Of a stretch of DNA of 64,000 bases, positions 25,196 to 34,864 are shown one piece after another; positions within the stretch are counted from its first letter, which is position 1, and each line of letters starts with the position of its first letter. Source of the stretch: an uncultured Acidobacteriota bacterium (GTDB lineage: Bacteria; Acidobacteriota; Terriglobia; Bryobacterales; Bryobacteraceae); the NCBI GenBank assembly GCA_902826685.1, contig CADEFT010000013.1:1-64000 (forward strand). Reading direction: 5' to 3'. The notes beneath the pieces are model-generated. The model did no database searches. It was not told where the DNA came from and saw only the letters and a list, made by a program, of their open reading frames with translations. Made by a program: the position numbers and the translations under genes.

Positions 25196-28135
25196 GTGGC
25201 CTCGCGCGGTGTGCGTTGCATCTCCACCATCGGCATCCTCCTGGCGGCATTTTCACACGCGCTGACCGCCTCGCCACAGGATTACGAAGGCAAACCGGTG
25301 GCCGAAATCCGCTTCAGTCCCGCCTATCAGCCGGTGCCCGAAACGGAGCTCAACCGTCTGGCTGGCATCGCCGCCGGCCAGCCCCTTTCGCTCGCCGCGG
25401 TCCGGCAGGCGATTCAACGCATGTATGCGACCGGCCGCTATGACGAGATTCGCGTGGATGCGGCGCTCAACGGCTCCGGCGAAGTTGTCCTCACCTTTGA
25501 GACCTTGCAGAACTGGTTCATGTCGCGCATCTCCGTCGAAGGCGTCGCGGAACCGCCCAACCGCGAACAACTGCTGAGCGCGGCCAAACTCGGCTTGGGC
25601 GAGAAATACAGCGAAGAGCAGATGGTGGAGGCGGTCAAGGGAATCCGGGACGTCCTCGGCAACAACGGCTACCATACGCCGCGGATTCAGCCGCTTGTCG
25701 AGCGCTATCCCGAATACGACGAACTGCATATTCAGTTCCTCATCAATCCGGGGCCGCGCGCCTACTTCGCCCGTCCCGTCATCACCGGCAACCCCAAACG
25801 CAGCGAATGGAGGCTGTTGCGCGACAGCGGCTGGCCGCGCTGGTGGGGCTTGCTTGGCTGGAGGCGCTACACCGAAACGCGCCTGCAGCGCGGCATCGAC
25901 CGGATGCGGCGCGGTTATCTGAAACGCGATTTCCTGCTGGCAAAAGTGGATTTGCAGGAGGTGGCCTTCGACCGCGAAGAGAGGCTCGCGCAGCCGCGCC
26001 TCAAGATTGAAGCCGGTCCCAAGGTGCAGGTGCGCACCACCGGCGCCAAGGTCTCGCAGGGCCGGCTGAAGGAACTGGTTCCGGTCTACCAGGAGCAGTC
26101 CGTCGATCAGGACCTGCTGATGGAAGGCTCGCGCAAAGTGACCCAGCACTTTCAATCGAAGGGCTACTTCGATGCGAAGGTGACCTTCGACCGCAAGGAC
26201 GTTTCGCCCGAACAGCAGTTGATCGAATACCAGGTGGCGCGCGGAGATCACTACAAGCTGGTCTACGTGGAGGTGACCGGCAACAAATATTTCGACCTGT
26301 TGACGATTCGCGAACGCATGGGCATACTCTCGGCGGGCCGGTTCACCAACCGCGCGGGCCGGTTCTCGGAAGAGCTGCTGGGGCGCGATCGCGGCGCGAT
26401 CGAAGAGCTCTACCGCTCCAACGGCTTCCGGGACGTGGAAGTCGTTACCAGGGTGGAGAAGAATTACAAAGGCAAGGATCGCGAGATCGCGGCCTTTCTC
26501 GAGATCAAAGAGGGCGAGCAGTGGTTTGTCGACGATCTGGAAGTCTCGGGCGTGGACCTGCGGCTTTACGAATACATCCAGTCGACTTTGACCTCCACCG
26601 AAGGGCAGCCCTACAGCGCCTTCAACGTGGCCACCGATCGCGACAACATTCTGAACTACTACTACGACAACGGCTATCCCGACGCCTCGATGGAAATCAC
26701 TTCCAGTCCGTCGGACCGGCCGCGCCTGATGAATCTGAAATACGCCGTCAGCGAAGGCCGGCGCCTGTTCGTCAAGGACATCGGCATCAATGGACTCGAT
26801 ACCACCCGCCAGAGCCTGGTGTTGAACCGCATCAGCCTGGCGCCGGGATCGCCGATTTCATTGAGCTCGATGGTCTTTAGCCAGCGCCGGCTGTACGATC
26901 TCGGTATTTTCGCGAAAGTCGATATGGCCACCGAGAACGCAAGCGGCGGAACGCGCGAAAAGCGCATGCTGTTTCAGATGGAGGAAGCCAGCCGCTGGAG
27001 CGTCAACGGCGGCGTGGGCGCCGAGTTCGGCCGCTTCGGCGGCAGCGCCACCAGCCTGAGCGCTCCGGCCGGCGGGGCCGCTTTCACGCCGCGTCTGTCT
27101 CTCGGTGTCAGCCGGTTGAACATGTTCGGCGTGGGCCACACCATGGGAGCGCAGGCGCGTTTTTCCACCTATCAGAAGCGAGGCTTGCTCACCTACCTGG
27201 CGCCCCAGTTTCAAGGCCGCGACGACTTGAACCTCACCCTCACCGCTCTCTGGGACGATTCCCGCAACGTGCGCACGTTCAGCTCCAAGCGCATCGAGGG
27301 CGCGCTGCAGATCGGCCAGCGGCTCTCGCGAGCCACCAGCGCGCAGTACCGCGTGGTCTACCGCCGCGTGGCCACCAGCGACGTGAAGATCGAGCCCGGC
27401 CTCATTCCGCTGTTCTCGCAGCCGGTGCGCGTCGGCCTGATCTCGGCCACCGTGGTGGACGACCGCCGCGACGATCCGCTCGACGCCACGCGCGGCATCT
27501 ATAGCTCGGCCGACCTCGCGGTCGCCAACCGCGCCTTTCTCTCCGATCCCTCGTTCGGCCGGCTTCTGGCGCGCAACTCGAGCTATCACCGCGTGGGCCG
27601 CGACTACGTGCTGTCGCGTAACTCGACGTTCGGCTGGATCTACAACTACGGCAAGCCCGAGATTCCGCTGCCGGAGCGATTCTTCGCCGGCGGCGCCGTC
27701 TCGCACCGCGGCTTCCCCGAAAATCAGGCGGGTCCGCGCGACTTGCTGACCGGATTCCCGCTCGGCGGGCGCGCCCTGCTGTTCAACCAGACCGAACTGC
27801 GGTTTCCCGTTGCCGGCAACAATCTCGGCGGCGTGCTGTTTCACGACGCCGGCAACACTTACACGCGCGTGCAGGATATCAACGTCCGCTACCGTCAGCG
27901 CGACGTGAGGGATTTCGACTATATGGTGCACGCCGTGGGTTTCGGCGTACGCTACCGGACGCCCATCGGCCCAATCCGCGTCGACCTGGCCTATGGCGCT
28001 AATTCGCCGCGCTTTGTCGGCTACCGCGGCTCGTTGAACGATCTGATCAGCGGCAATCAGGGCAACCTGGGGACTCCGGTGTTGCAGCGTGTCAGCCGCT
28101 TCCAATTCCATTTCAGTCTGGGGCAGGCCTTCTGA
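25196..28135 (+). CDS. Omp85-family outer-membrane assembly protein with seven POTRA-like repeats
   Basis: The protein has 979 residues, starts at GTG and has a signal peptide (about 1-25). I count seven POTRA-like repeats starting near residues 33, 109, 187, 275, 353, 441 and 521, marked by V-x-V-x-G-type strands such as ARPVITG, YVEVTG, DLEVSG and IGINGL. A C-terminal 16-strand-type barrel (about 605-979) includes the FPENQAGPRDLLTGFPLGG region and ends in F-x-LGQAF. BamA has five POTRAs and TamA three. It overlaps the SurA-like gene by one base and precedes tamB, so it may be the TamA partner of this operon rather than the main BamA. Confidence 0.87.
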   Translation: MASRGVRCISTIGILLAAFSHALTASPQDYEGKPVAEIRFSPAYQPVPETELNRLAGIAAGQPLSLAAVRQAIQRMYATGRYDEIRVDAALNGSGEVVLTFETLQNWFMSRISVEGVAEPPNREQLLSAAKLGLGEKYSEEQMVEAVKGIRDVLGNNGYHTPRIQPLVERYPEYDELHIQFLINPGPRAYFARPVITGNPKRSEWRLLRDSGWPRWWGLLGWRRYTETRLQRGIDRMRRGYLKRDFLLAKVDLQEVAFDREERLAQPRLKIEAGPKVQVRTTGAKVSQGRLKELVPVYQEQSVDQDLLMEGSRKVTQHFQSKGYFDAKVTFDRKDVSPEQQLIEYQVARGDHYKLVYVEVTGNKYFDLLTIRERMGILSAGRFTNRAGRFSEELLGRDRGAIEELYRSNGFRDVEVVTRVEKNYKGKDREIAAFLEIKEGEQWFVDDLEVSGVDLRLYEYIQSTLTSTEGQPYSAFNVATDRDNILNYYYDNGYPDASMEITSSPSDRPRLMNLKYAVSEGRRLFVKDIGINGLDTTRQSLVLNRISLAPGSPISLSSMVFSQRRLYDLGIFAKVDMATENASGGTREKRMLFQMEEASRWSVNGGVGAEFGRFGGSATSLSAPAGGAAFTPRLSLGVSRLNMFGVGHTMGAQARFSTYQKRGLLTYLAPQFQGRDDLNLTLTALWDDSRNVRTFSSKRIEGALQIGQRLSRATSAQYRVVYRRVATSDVKIEPGLIPLFSQPVRVGLISATVVDDRRDDPLDATRGIYSSADLAVANRAFLSDPSFGRLLARNSSYHRVGRDYVLSRNSTFGWIYNYGKPEIPLPERFFAGGAVSHRGFPENQAGPRDLLTGFPLGGRALLFNQTELRFPVAGNNLGGVLFHDAGNTYTRVQDINVRYRQRDVRDFDYMVHAVGFGVRYRTPIGPIRVDLAYGANSPRFVGYRGSLNDLISGNQGNLGTPVLQRVSRFQFHFSLGQAF

Positions 28136-28782
28136 TGCGTGCACTCCTTGTCATTCCGCTATTGCTCGCTAGCGCCGTCCGAGGCGAAATCATCGATCGC
28201 ATCGCCGTTACGGTGAGCGGCCGCGTCATCACCGAAAGCATGGTCACGCAGCAGATCCGCCTCGCCGCCTTTCAGGATGGCCGCGTGCCCGAGTTCTCGC
28301 CCGCAAACAAACGGCGTGCCGCCGAAACACTCGTGTCACGCCTGCTGCTGTTACAGGAAATGGACGATTCCCGCTATCCCGAACCGGCCATGGCCGACAT
28401 CGGCGTACAGGTGGAAAAGCTGATTGTCGAGCGGTTCAAGACACCCGAAGCCTATGCGGCGGCGCTCACCGCGCAAAGGATCGAAGCGCCGGAGTTTCTG
28501 CGCTTCCTGCAGCAGCAGCAGCGCGCCTATAGCTTCACCGATGTGCGCTTCCGCACCGGTGTGGAGGTGACGCCGGAGGAACTCGCCGCCTATCACGAAA
28601 AGGAATTCAAAGCCGACTGGCAAAGCCGGAATCCGAACACGCCGCTGCCTCCGCTGGACGACGTCATCGTTGAAATCGAACAGGTGCTGATGGAGCGCAA
28701 GCTCGATCAGGCGACCGAAGAGTGGCTGAAGCGGACTCAGGCCTCGGCGGATATTCGTTATCGGGAGGAAGCTTTCCAATGA
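28135..28782 (+). CDS. SurA N-terminal-like periplasmic chaperone without PPIase domain
   Basis: The protein has 215 residues with a signal peptide (about 1-17). RIAVTVSGRVITESMVTQQIRL at about 22-43 is the characteristic SurA/PpiD N-terminal chaperone start, and helices follow to about 200. No parvulin isomerase domain is present. It is expected to hold unfolded outer-membrane proteins in the periplasm. It is coupled by overlapping codons to the Omp85 gene before it and to tamB after it. Confidence 0.78.
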   Translation: MRALLVIPLLLASAVRGEIIDRIAVTVSGRVITESMVTQQIRLAAFQDGRVPEFSPANKRRAAETLVSRLLLLQEMDDSRYPEPAMADIGVQVEKLIVERFKTPEAYAAALTAQRIEAPEFLRFLQQQQRAYSFTDVRFRTGVEVTPEELAAYHEKEFKADWQSRNPNTPLPPLDDVIVEIEQVLMERKLDQATEEWLKRTQASADIRYREEAFQ

Positions 28783-31700
28783 AGCTTTGGGCCGGCCGCC
28801 TGGTGCGGTTTCTCACCCTGGCGGCGACATTCGCCTTCCTGCTGCTGTTGTGTTTCCTGGTCCTGATTCGCACCGCCTGGTTTCGCGACAACGTGCGCCA
28901 GCGGATTGTGACGGAGGTGGAAAAGGCCACTGGCGGCACGGTGAGCGTGGGCGGATTCTCATTCGATCCGGCGACGCTTGAAGTGAGCGTTACTGATTTC
29001 ACGCTGCGCGGCAGGGAAGCGGCGGATAGCGCTCCACTGGCCGATGTGGAGAAGATTCGCGCGCGGATCAAGGTATCGTCGCTGTTCAGCCGCCAGGCCT
29101 ATCTGGCGCTGCTCGAAGTCACCGCGCCGCGCATCCGCATTCTCACCTATCCCGACGGCACCACCAACATTCCCGGGCCGAAGATCCGCCGCGAGGGCAG
29201 GACCGTGTTTGAGTTGTTCGTCTCGCTGGCCGCGCGCGAGTTCGTACTGTCCCAAGGCCTGTTCGAATACGACAATCAACGGCTGCCGCTCGATCTCATC
29301 GCCGAGAATCTCAGCGTCAACTTCGGCTGGGACGCGCCAGGCAAGCGCTATCGCGGCCGCGTCACCGCCGATCCGTTCCATGTGCGCTGGCCGAAGATCG
29401 CGCCACTGGTCTTCTCAAGCGACGTCGAGCTCACCATGGATAAAGACGGCCTGGTGTTCGAGAAAGCCGAATCGCGCTCCGGCCGCTCGCTGATTACGGC
29501 TACCGGCACGCTCAAGGACTACCGGGCGCCCAAGGTCGATGTGGACGTGCGCGGCCAGTTCGTGACGGCGGAGTGGGTGAAACCCTTGAAGCTGCCCATC
29601 GACCCCGACGGCTCGGTGCAATTCAACGGAAAGTTCACCTACGACGCGAAGTTGCTGTTAACGGGAAATATGAGCGCCACCGGATTGGCCGTCCGCCAGG
29701 GACCCATTGCGGTGACCGGCATCGATGTGAACTCGTCGTCGGTGCGGCTCGACAAAGACGGCGTCACCGTGACCGCTATTCAGGGCACCGCGCTTGGCGG
29801 GACTTTCGAAGGGACCACCGAAATTCGCGACTGGCGCGATCTGACGGTGAACGGCACGATCGGCGGCCTCTCGCTCGAACAGCTTCGCACCATCGAGACC
29901 GTGGTGCGCCCGGTCGGCTGGTCGTCGCTGCTTTCGGGGCCGGTAAAGGTCACCGGGCGCATCGTGGGGCCCGAGATCAAAGATCTTGTCGTCGAATCCG
30001 ATATCGAATTGCAGCCCGCGCCCGGCAAGATTCCCCTGCGCGGATCGGTACATGCGCGGTACCTGCGGAGCACCGGCGATATCGTGCTGCGGCCTTCCCT
30101 GCTCGATACGCCGCGCAGTCACATGATGTTTTCCGGCTCGCTGCTCGACCGCATTCAGGTGCGCGTGGATTCCGAAGATCTGAACGAATTTCTGCCCGCC
30201 GTGGCGCTGATCTCCACCAACCCGCCGGCGGCGATGCCGGTGCAGTTGGATGGCGGCGCGGCGCGCTTTGAAGGCGTCGTCGTCTCCCCCACTGGCGCGG
30301 TGGAAGTGCGTGGCAGGGCCACGGCCACCAACCTGGTTTACGGCAAACAACGCATCGACCGCGTGGAGGGAACCGTGGCCGTGACGGCGGCCGGCGTGGA
30401 AGCGGCCGGCATTCGCGCCACCGCGCTTGGCGCGCAGGTGGAAGGCAGCGTCAAGGTGGCGATGAACGGCTGGAAGGTACAGGACTCCAGTGCCATCGGT
30501 GGCCGTCTGGAAGTGGTGAAGGCGCCGCTCGGCGAGGTGCTGCGCCAGGCCGGCCGCGGCACGGCGCCGCTCTCCGGCGATGTTCAGGGCGCCATCGAAC
30601 TGAGCGGCTCGGTGGCCAATCCGGAGTTCGACGCCCGGCTGGCCCTGGCCAATGCCAAGCTCGGCGGGGAATCGTTTGAAGGCCTGGATTTCGACGTGGA
30701 CTACCGGCCCGATTCTGTGGCGCTGCGCAATGGCGTCGCGCGCCACGGCGGGGTAAAGATTCCCTTCGAAGCGGTCTACCGGCACCCGCCCGGCAACCTG
30801 GATTCGGGCAAGCTCGAGTTCAAGGTGACGGCGAAGGATCAGGCGCTGGAATCTTTCGCCGCGCTGCGCGGCATGAATGCGAAATTGAACGGCCGCGGCG
30901 ATGTGGAAGCCACCGGTGTGCTTGACGTGCAGCCCGGCCGCATGAGCATCGACCGCCTGGACGGCAGTGTCGTCGTGCGGCGGCTTCTGGTGGGAGACCG
31001 CGCGCTCGGTTCCTTCCGCATGAACGCCGCCACCAAGGCGCAGCGGATTTCGATCGAGGCGCAAGGCGAGATGGCGGGGGCTCCGTTCAAGGGCGGCGGC
31101 GAATGGCAGTTGAACGGCGACTCGCCCGGCCTGGGCCAACTCGATTTCGGCACTCTCTCTTTCGCCACCCTGCGCGATATCGCCGGCGTGTTCGGAAACA
31201 CCAGGCCGATTCCGTTCGATGGAAAGCTGACGGGCTCGGCGGTGGTGAACGGGCCGCTGCGCAAACCGGATCAACTGCGCGCGCGATTCACCTTCACCGC
31301 GATCGAACTGCAGCCAAGCGACGAATCGAAGAGCATTTCGACGCAGGTGATGCAGGAATTGGCGCTGCGCAACAACGGGCCGGTCATCTTCGATATCGAC
31401 GCCAAGGGTCTGCAGGTGGCGCAGGCGCAACTGGTGGGCAAGGACACCAACCTGCAAGTGGCGGGCGGCATGACCACCGGACTGCGCGGTCTGTGGAATC
31501 TGGCGATCAAGGGAGGTCTCAACCTCGGGTTCTTCCAGAACCTGACGCCGGGGCTGCGCACGGCGGGCGCGGCGGTGCTGAATGCCACCGTGCGCGGCGC
31601 CATCGACGACCTGCAACTCGGCGGGCGCATGGAGGTGAAGGAGGCCAGCGTCTACCATCGCGACTTTTCAAACGGCATCGACAAAGCCAACGGCGTGGTG

Positions 31701-32789
31701 ACTTTCGATCGCAACCGGGCGCTGCTGCAGAATCTCACCGCGCAGACCGGCGGCGGCGAGTTGAAGCTCAGCGGGTTCCTCACCTTCCCCACGAAAGAAG
31801 AGGCGATGTCCTACCGCTTGAACGGGCAGATGGAGAAGGTTCGCATCCGGTATCCGGAGGGCGCGAGCACGACCGTGAACGCGAACCTTTCGCTGACCGG
31901 CAATGCCGCCCAGAGCGTGCTCGGCGGACTGGTGACGGTGCTGCGGTCGGGTTTCAACGCGCGCACCGATATCGGCGCGGCCCTGCTCGAACCGGCCAAA
32001 CCCGTGCAGACGCCCACCGGCAACACCATCCTGCAGGGCATGCAGTTCGACGTGCGGGTCAACAGCGCGCCGAACCTGCAACTGGAAACTTCGCTCACCA
32101 GCGGCCTGGGCGCCACCGTCGACCTGCGCGTGCGCGGCAGCGCGATCAAGCCGGTGATTCTGGGCAACGTGGCCGTCACGCAGGGCGAGATCAATTTCTT
32201 CGGCACCCGCTATACGATCACGCGCGGCACCGTATCGTTTCTGAATGCCGCCCGCATCCAGCCCGTGCTCGATCTCGATCTGGAAACCATCGTGCGCGCG
32301 GTGACCGTGAACATGAACGTCTCGGGCCCGATGGATAAGCTCAACATCACCTACCGGTCCGATCCGCCGCTGCATTCGCAGGATATCGTTGCGCTGCTGG
32401 CGGTGGGCCGCACGCCGGGATCGACGACGGTGGCGCCGCAATCGAACGTGGCAAGCGTGGGCACGGGCGTCTTCGCGGGCACGCAAACGCTGCTCGGCCA
32501 GGCGATGAGCGCCGGCGTTTCGAGCCGCCTGAACCGGTTTTTCGGCGTCAGCCGCGTGAAGATCGATCCGCAACTGACCGGGCTCGACTCCACGCCGCAG
32601 GCGCGGTTGACCATCGAGCAGCAGATCTCCCGCGACATCACGCTGACCTACGTCACCAATCTCACCGGCGCCCTGCAGCAGCTTGTGCGCCTGCAGTGGG
32701 ACGTCAGCCGCAACTGGTCCGTCACGGCGACACGCGACGAAAATGGCGTCATCGGCGCCGATATTCTGGTGCGAAGGCGCTTCAAATGA
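28779..32789 (+). CDS. tamB: TamB-like translocation and assembly/lipid-transport protein
   Basis: The protein has 1,336 residues from ATG 28779, which overlaps the previous stop. One N-terminal membrane helix (about 11-32) is followed by AsmA-like sequence (VTDFTLRG) and a very long beta-taco region. The C-terminal TamB/DUF490 domain contains YRSDPPLHSQDIVALLAVG and a final RLQWDVSRNWSVTATRDENG stretch. TamB-family proteins span the periplasm and support outer-membrane phospholipid supply or autotransporter assembly. Length and domain order are typical. Confidence 0.9.
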   Translation: MKLWAGRLVRFLTLAATFAFLLLLCFLVLIRTAWFRDNVRQRIVTEVEKATGGTVSVGGFSFDPATLEVSVTDFTLRGREAADSAPLADVEKIRARIKVSSLFSRQAYLALLEVTAPRIRILTYPDGTTNIPGPKIRREGRTVFELFVSLAAREFVLSQGLFEYDNQRLPLDLIAENLSVNFGWDAPGKRYRGRVTADPFHVRWPKIAPLVFSSDVELTMDKDGLVFEKAESRSGRSLITATGTLKDYRAPKVDVDVRGQFVTAEWVKPLKLPIDPDGSVQFNGKFTYDAKLLLTGNMSATGLAVRQGPIAVTGIDVNSSSVRLDKDGVTVTAIQGTALGGTFEGTTEIRDWRDLTVNGTIGGLSLEQLRTIETVVRPVGWSSLLSGPVKVTGRIVGPEIKDLVVESDIELQPAPGKIPLRGSVHARYLRSTGDIVLRPSLLDTPRSHMMFSGSLLDRIQVRVDSEDLNEFLPAVALISTNPPAAMPVQLDGGAARFEGVVVSPTGAVEVRGRATATNLVYGKQRIDRVEGTVAVTAAGVEAAGIRATALGAQVEGSVKVAMNGWKVQDSSAIGGRLEVVKAPLGEVLRQAGRGTAPLSGDVQGAIELSGSVANPEFDARLALANAKLGGESFEGLDFDVDYRPDSVALRNGVARHGGVKIPFEAVYRHPPGNLDSGKLEFKVTAKDQALESFAALRGMNAKLNGRGDVEATGVLDVQPGRMSIDRLDGSVVVRRLLVGDRALGSFRMNAATKAQRISIEAQGEMAGAPFKGGGEWQLNGDSPGLGQLDFGTLSFATLRDIAGVFGNTRPIPFDGKLTGSAVVNGPLRKPDQLRARFTFTAIELQPSDESKSISTQVMQELALRNNGPVIFDIDAKGLQVAQAQLVGKDTNLQVAGGMTTGLRGLWNLAIKGGLNLGFFQNLTPGLRTAGAAVLNATVRGAIDDLQLGGRMEVKEASVYHRDFSNGIDKANGVVTFDRNRALLQNLTAQTGGGELKLSGFLTFPTKEEAMSYRLNGQMEKVRIRYPEGASTTVNANLSLTGNAAQSVLGGLVTVLRSGFNARTDIGAALLEPAKPVQTPTGNTILQGMQFDVRVNSAPNLQLETSLTSGLGATVDLRVRGSAIKPVILGNVAVTQGEINFFGTRYTITRGTVSFLNAARIQPVLDLDLETIVRAVTVNMNVSGPMDKLNITYRSDPPLHSQDIVALLAVGRTPGSTTVAPQSNVASVGTGVFAGTQTLLGQAMSAGVSSRLNRFFGVSRVKIDPQLTGLDSTPQARLTIEQQISRDITLTYVTNLTGALQQLVRLQWDVSRNWSVTATRDENGVIGADILVRRRFK

Positions 32790-33088
32790 AATTGCGCAAA
32801 TTGGATGGACGCCTGAAGATCGAGCACAGCATCCTCGATGGCGTGCGGGCGATGCTGCACCGGTTCCTGGCGGATAATCCCGAAGTGCGCAGCGTCGTGC
32901 CCGGCGTTATCAAGGTGGTGCGCGACGCGCGAGGTCCCGTGAAGGTCCGCGTCACCGTGCCGACGGCGAACGGCTGGAAAGCGATCGCCCTCAGCGACGG
33001 AGCCCGCCAGGAGCTTTTCATCAGCACCGCCCTCGGCCGCGAAGAGCTTGAGGAGCGTTTGAAAAAGGCCGCTACGGAAGCTCTTTGA
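32786..33088 (+). CDS. DUF2103-like small protein
   Basis: The protein has 100 residues with an ATG overlapping the tamB stop. It has no signal or membrane segment. The pattern RLKIEHSILDGVRAMLHRFL, then PGVIKVVRDARGP and GWKAIALSDGARQELFI, resembles the DUF2103 family, which I recall being labelled as predicted metal-binding. The role is unknown. Its last 17 bases overlap the convergent DUF1080 gene. Confidence 0.65.
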   Translation: MKLRKLDGRLKIEHSILDGVRAMLHRFLADNPEVRSVVPGVIKVVRDARGPVKVRVTVPTANGWKAIALSDGARQELFISTALGREELEERLKKAATEAL

Positions 33089-33671
33089 TCTGGAGATCCT
33101 TGAACTCCATTTCAAGCGCCGGTCCGCCGTGCAGTTGCAGCGCCAGGAACCCCGAATCGTCGATGCCGGGCTCGGTTTCCACCCACTCCACCGATTTCAC
33201 GCCATTCAACTCGAGCGTGATCCTGTTGCCCGCGGCCGTGAGGACGTAAGTGTTCCACCCGTCCTTCTTCAATGTCGCCAGCGCCTCTTTCGAAGCCTGC
33301 ACCAGCACCTTCTTGCGGCGCGACTCGTCGTATAGGCAACCCCAGTATTGCTGCCCCATATCGGCCTGATAGCCGATGACTTCGTGCGAATCGGGCATGG
33401 GCTTGCTGCGGAATTGAATGCCGGAGTTCGCCTTTCCCGTGGGATCCTTCATGCGGAACGTGGCCCGCAGAATGAAATTGCGATACTGCTTTTTGGTGCG
33501 CAGAAAATCGTTATACGCCAACCCCGGAGACTTGCCGATGATCACGCCGTTCTCGACGCGCCACAGGCCGGGCGTATCGACGATCCATTCGTCCAGGTTT
33601 TTGCCGTTGAACAGCGGTTGGAATCCGCTTTGCGCGAAGGCGAAGGCCGCGATGATCCAAGCGATCGTCAT
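33072..33671 (-). CDS. DUF1080/3-keto-disaccharide hydrolase family protein
   Basis: The protein has 199 residues from ATG 33671 with a short signal peptide (ending FAFAQS). The family pattern is clear: GFQPLFNGKNLDEWIV at the mature N-terminus, FILRATFRM, ANSGIQFRS near residue 85, YQADMGQQYWGCLYDESRR, and WNTYVLTAAGNRITLELNG. The fold is a concanavalin-like sandwich; characterised relatives hydrolyse glycosides or 3-keto-sugars. Its start overlaps the start of the propeller gene on the opposite strand by about 20 bases. Confidence 0.88.
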   Translation of the reverse strand: MTIAWIIAAFAFAQSGFQPLFNGKNLDEWIVDTPGLWRVENGVIIGKSPGLAYNDFLRTKKQYRNFILRATFRMKDPTGKANSGIQFRSKPMPDSHEVIGYQADMGQQYWGCLYDESRRKKVLVQASKEALATLKKDGWNTYVLTAAGNRITLELNGVKSVEWVETEPGIDDSGFLALQLHGGPALEMEFKDLQIKELP

Positions 33672-34848
33672 GCTTTCGATTGTAGGGGCGCCGGCCGCCC
33701 GCGCGCAGGACTGGCCGCAACTGCTCGGTCCCACGCGTAATGGAGTCTACACGGGACCTGGCCGCGCGCCCGCCGCCCAGCTTTGGAAGAAGCCGGCCGG
33801 CGCCGGGTTCGCCGCGCCCGTGGTGGCGGACGGAAAGCTGATCGTTTTCCACCGTCAGGACGCCAGGGAACTGGTGGAAGCCTGGAATGCGGAAACCGGC
33901 GCGAAGGTTTGGACGTACTCCTATCCCACCGGCTATCGTGACGACTTCGGTTTCGACGAAGGTCCGCGTTCGGCGCCCACCGTCGATGGCGGCCGCGTCT
34001 ACACCTTCGGCGCCGATGGCCAGTTGCACTGTGTCAACCTGGCCGACGGAAAGAAAATCTGGAGCGAAGACACACATTCGAAGTTCAAAGTTCGGAAGGG
34101 ATACTTCGGCGCCGCCGGCGCGCCGCTGGTGGATGAAGCGCGCGTGCTCATGAACATCGGTGGACCGGACGCCGGCATCGTGGCTTTCGATCGCAACAAC
34201 GGCAAGGTGCTATGGACCGCCACCGGCGATCCGGCCGGTTACTCGTCGCCGGTGCTGGCGACCCTGGCCGGAATGAAGCGAGCCCTCTTTCTGACCCGCA
34301 CCGGTCTGGTCGATCTCGATCCGGTCTCCGGCAAAGTGCGGCACTCGATGCGCTGGCGGTCGATCTCCGATGCGTCGGTAAATGCGGCCACGCCGCTGGT
34401 GGCGGGCGACGTTCTCTTCCTGTCGTCAAGCTATGGAACCGGGGCGATCGCACTGGAAGCGACCGCCGGAGCCTATCGCAAATTGTGGTCGTCCGACGAC
34501 GTTCTCTCCAATCACTATGCGACTTCCGTCATCCGCGACGGCTATCTCTACGGCTTTCACGGCCGCCAGGAACAAGGCCAGGAACTTCACTGCGCCGAAC
34601 TGAGAACGGGCAAGGTGAGGTGGAGTATCGACGGCTTGCGAGCGGGCTCGGTGACACTCGCCGGCGAGCATCTGCTGGTGCTGCGCGAAAACGGGGAGCT
34701 CATCGTGGGTACCGCCGATCCGAAAGCGTTTCGCGTGCTGAGTAAACATCAACTGCTCGATGGCACGGTGCGCGCCTATCCGGCCTGGGCCGGTGGACGT
34801 CTTTATCTGCGCAATGAGAATACGGTTGCCTGTTACCGGCTGCGGTAG
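33652..34848 (+). CDS. Secreted PQQ-type beta-propeller protein
   Basis: From ATG 33652 the product has 398 residues with a signal peptide ending ARAQ; ATG 33670 is an alternative. DWPQLLGPTRNGVYTG opens the mature protein, as in many acidobacterial and planctomycete PQQ-propeller proteins. Blades repeat with VFHRQDARELVEAWNAETG, LHCVNLADGKKIWSED and ALFLTRTGLVDLDPVSGK. No catalytic or metal motif of quinoprotein dehydrogenases is visible. It diverges head-to-head from the DUF1080 gene and may be co-regulated with it. Confidence 0.85.
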   Translation: MIQAIVMLSIVGAPAARAQDWPQLLGPTRNGVYTGPGRAPAAQLWKKPAGAGFAAPVVADGKLIVFHRQDARELVEAWNAETGAKVWTYSYPTGYRDDFGFDEGPRSAPTVDGGRVYTFGADGQLHCVNLADGKKIWSEDTHSKFKVRKGYFGAAGAPLVDEARVLMNIGGPDAGIVAFDRNNGKVLWTATGDPAGYSSPVLATLAGMKRALFLTRTGLVDLDPVSGKVRHSMRWRSISDASVNAATPLVAGDVLFLSSSYGTGAIALEATAGAYRKLWSSDDVLSNHYATSVIRDGYLYGFHGRQEQGQELHCAELRTGKVRWSIDGLRAGSVTLAGEHLLVLRENGELIVGTADPKAFRVLSKHQLLDGTVRAYPAWAGGRLYLRNENTVACYRLR

Positions 34849-34864
34849 CTGTTAAAATCGCGTC

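Noticed and set aside
29658..31658. A 666-codon minus-strand frame opposite tamB
   Set aside because: Shadow of a strongly supported TamB gene; rich in His, Arg and Gln, without domains.
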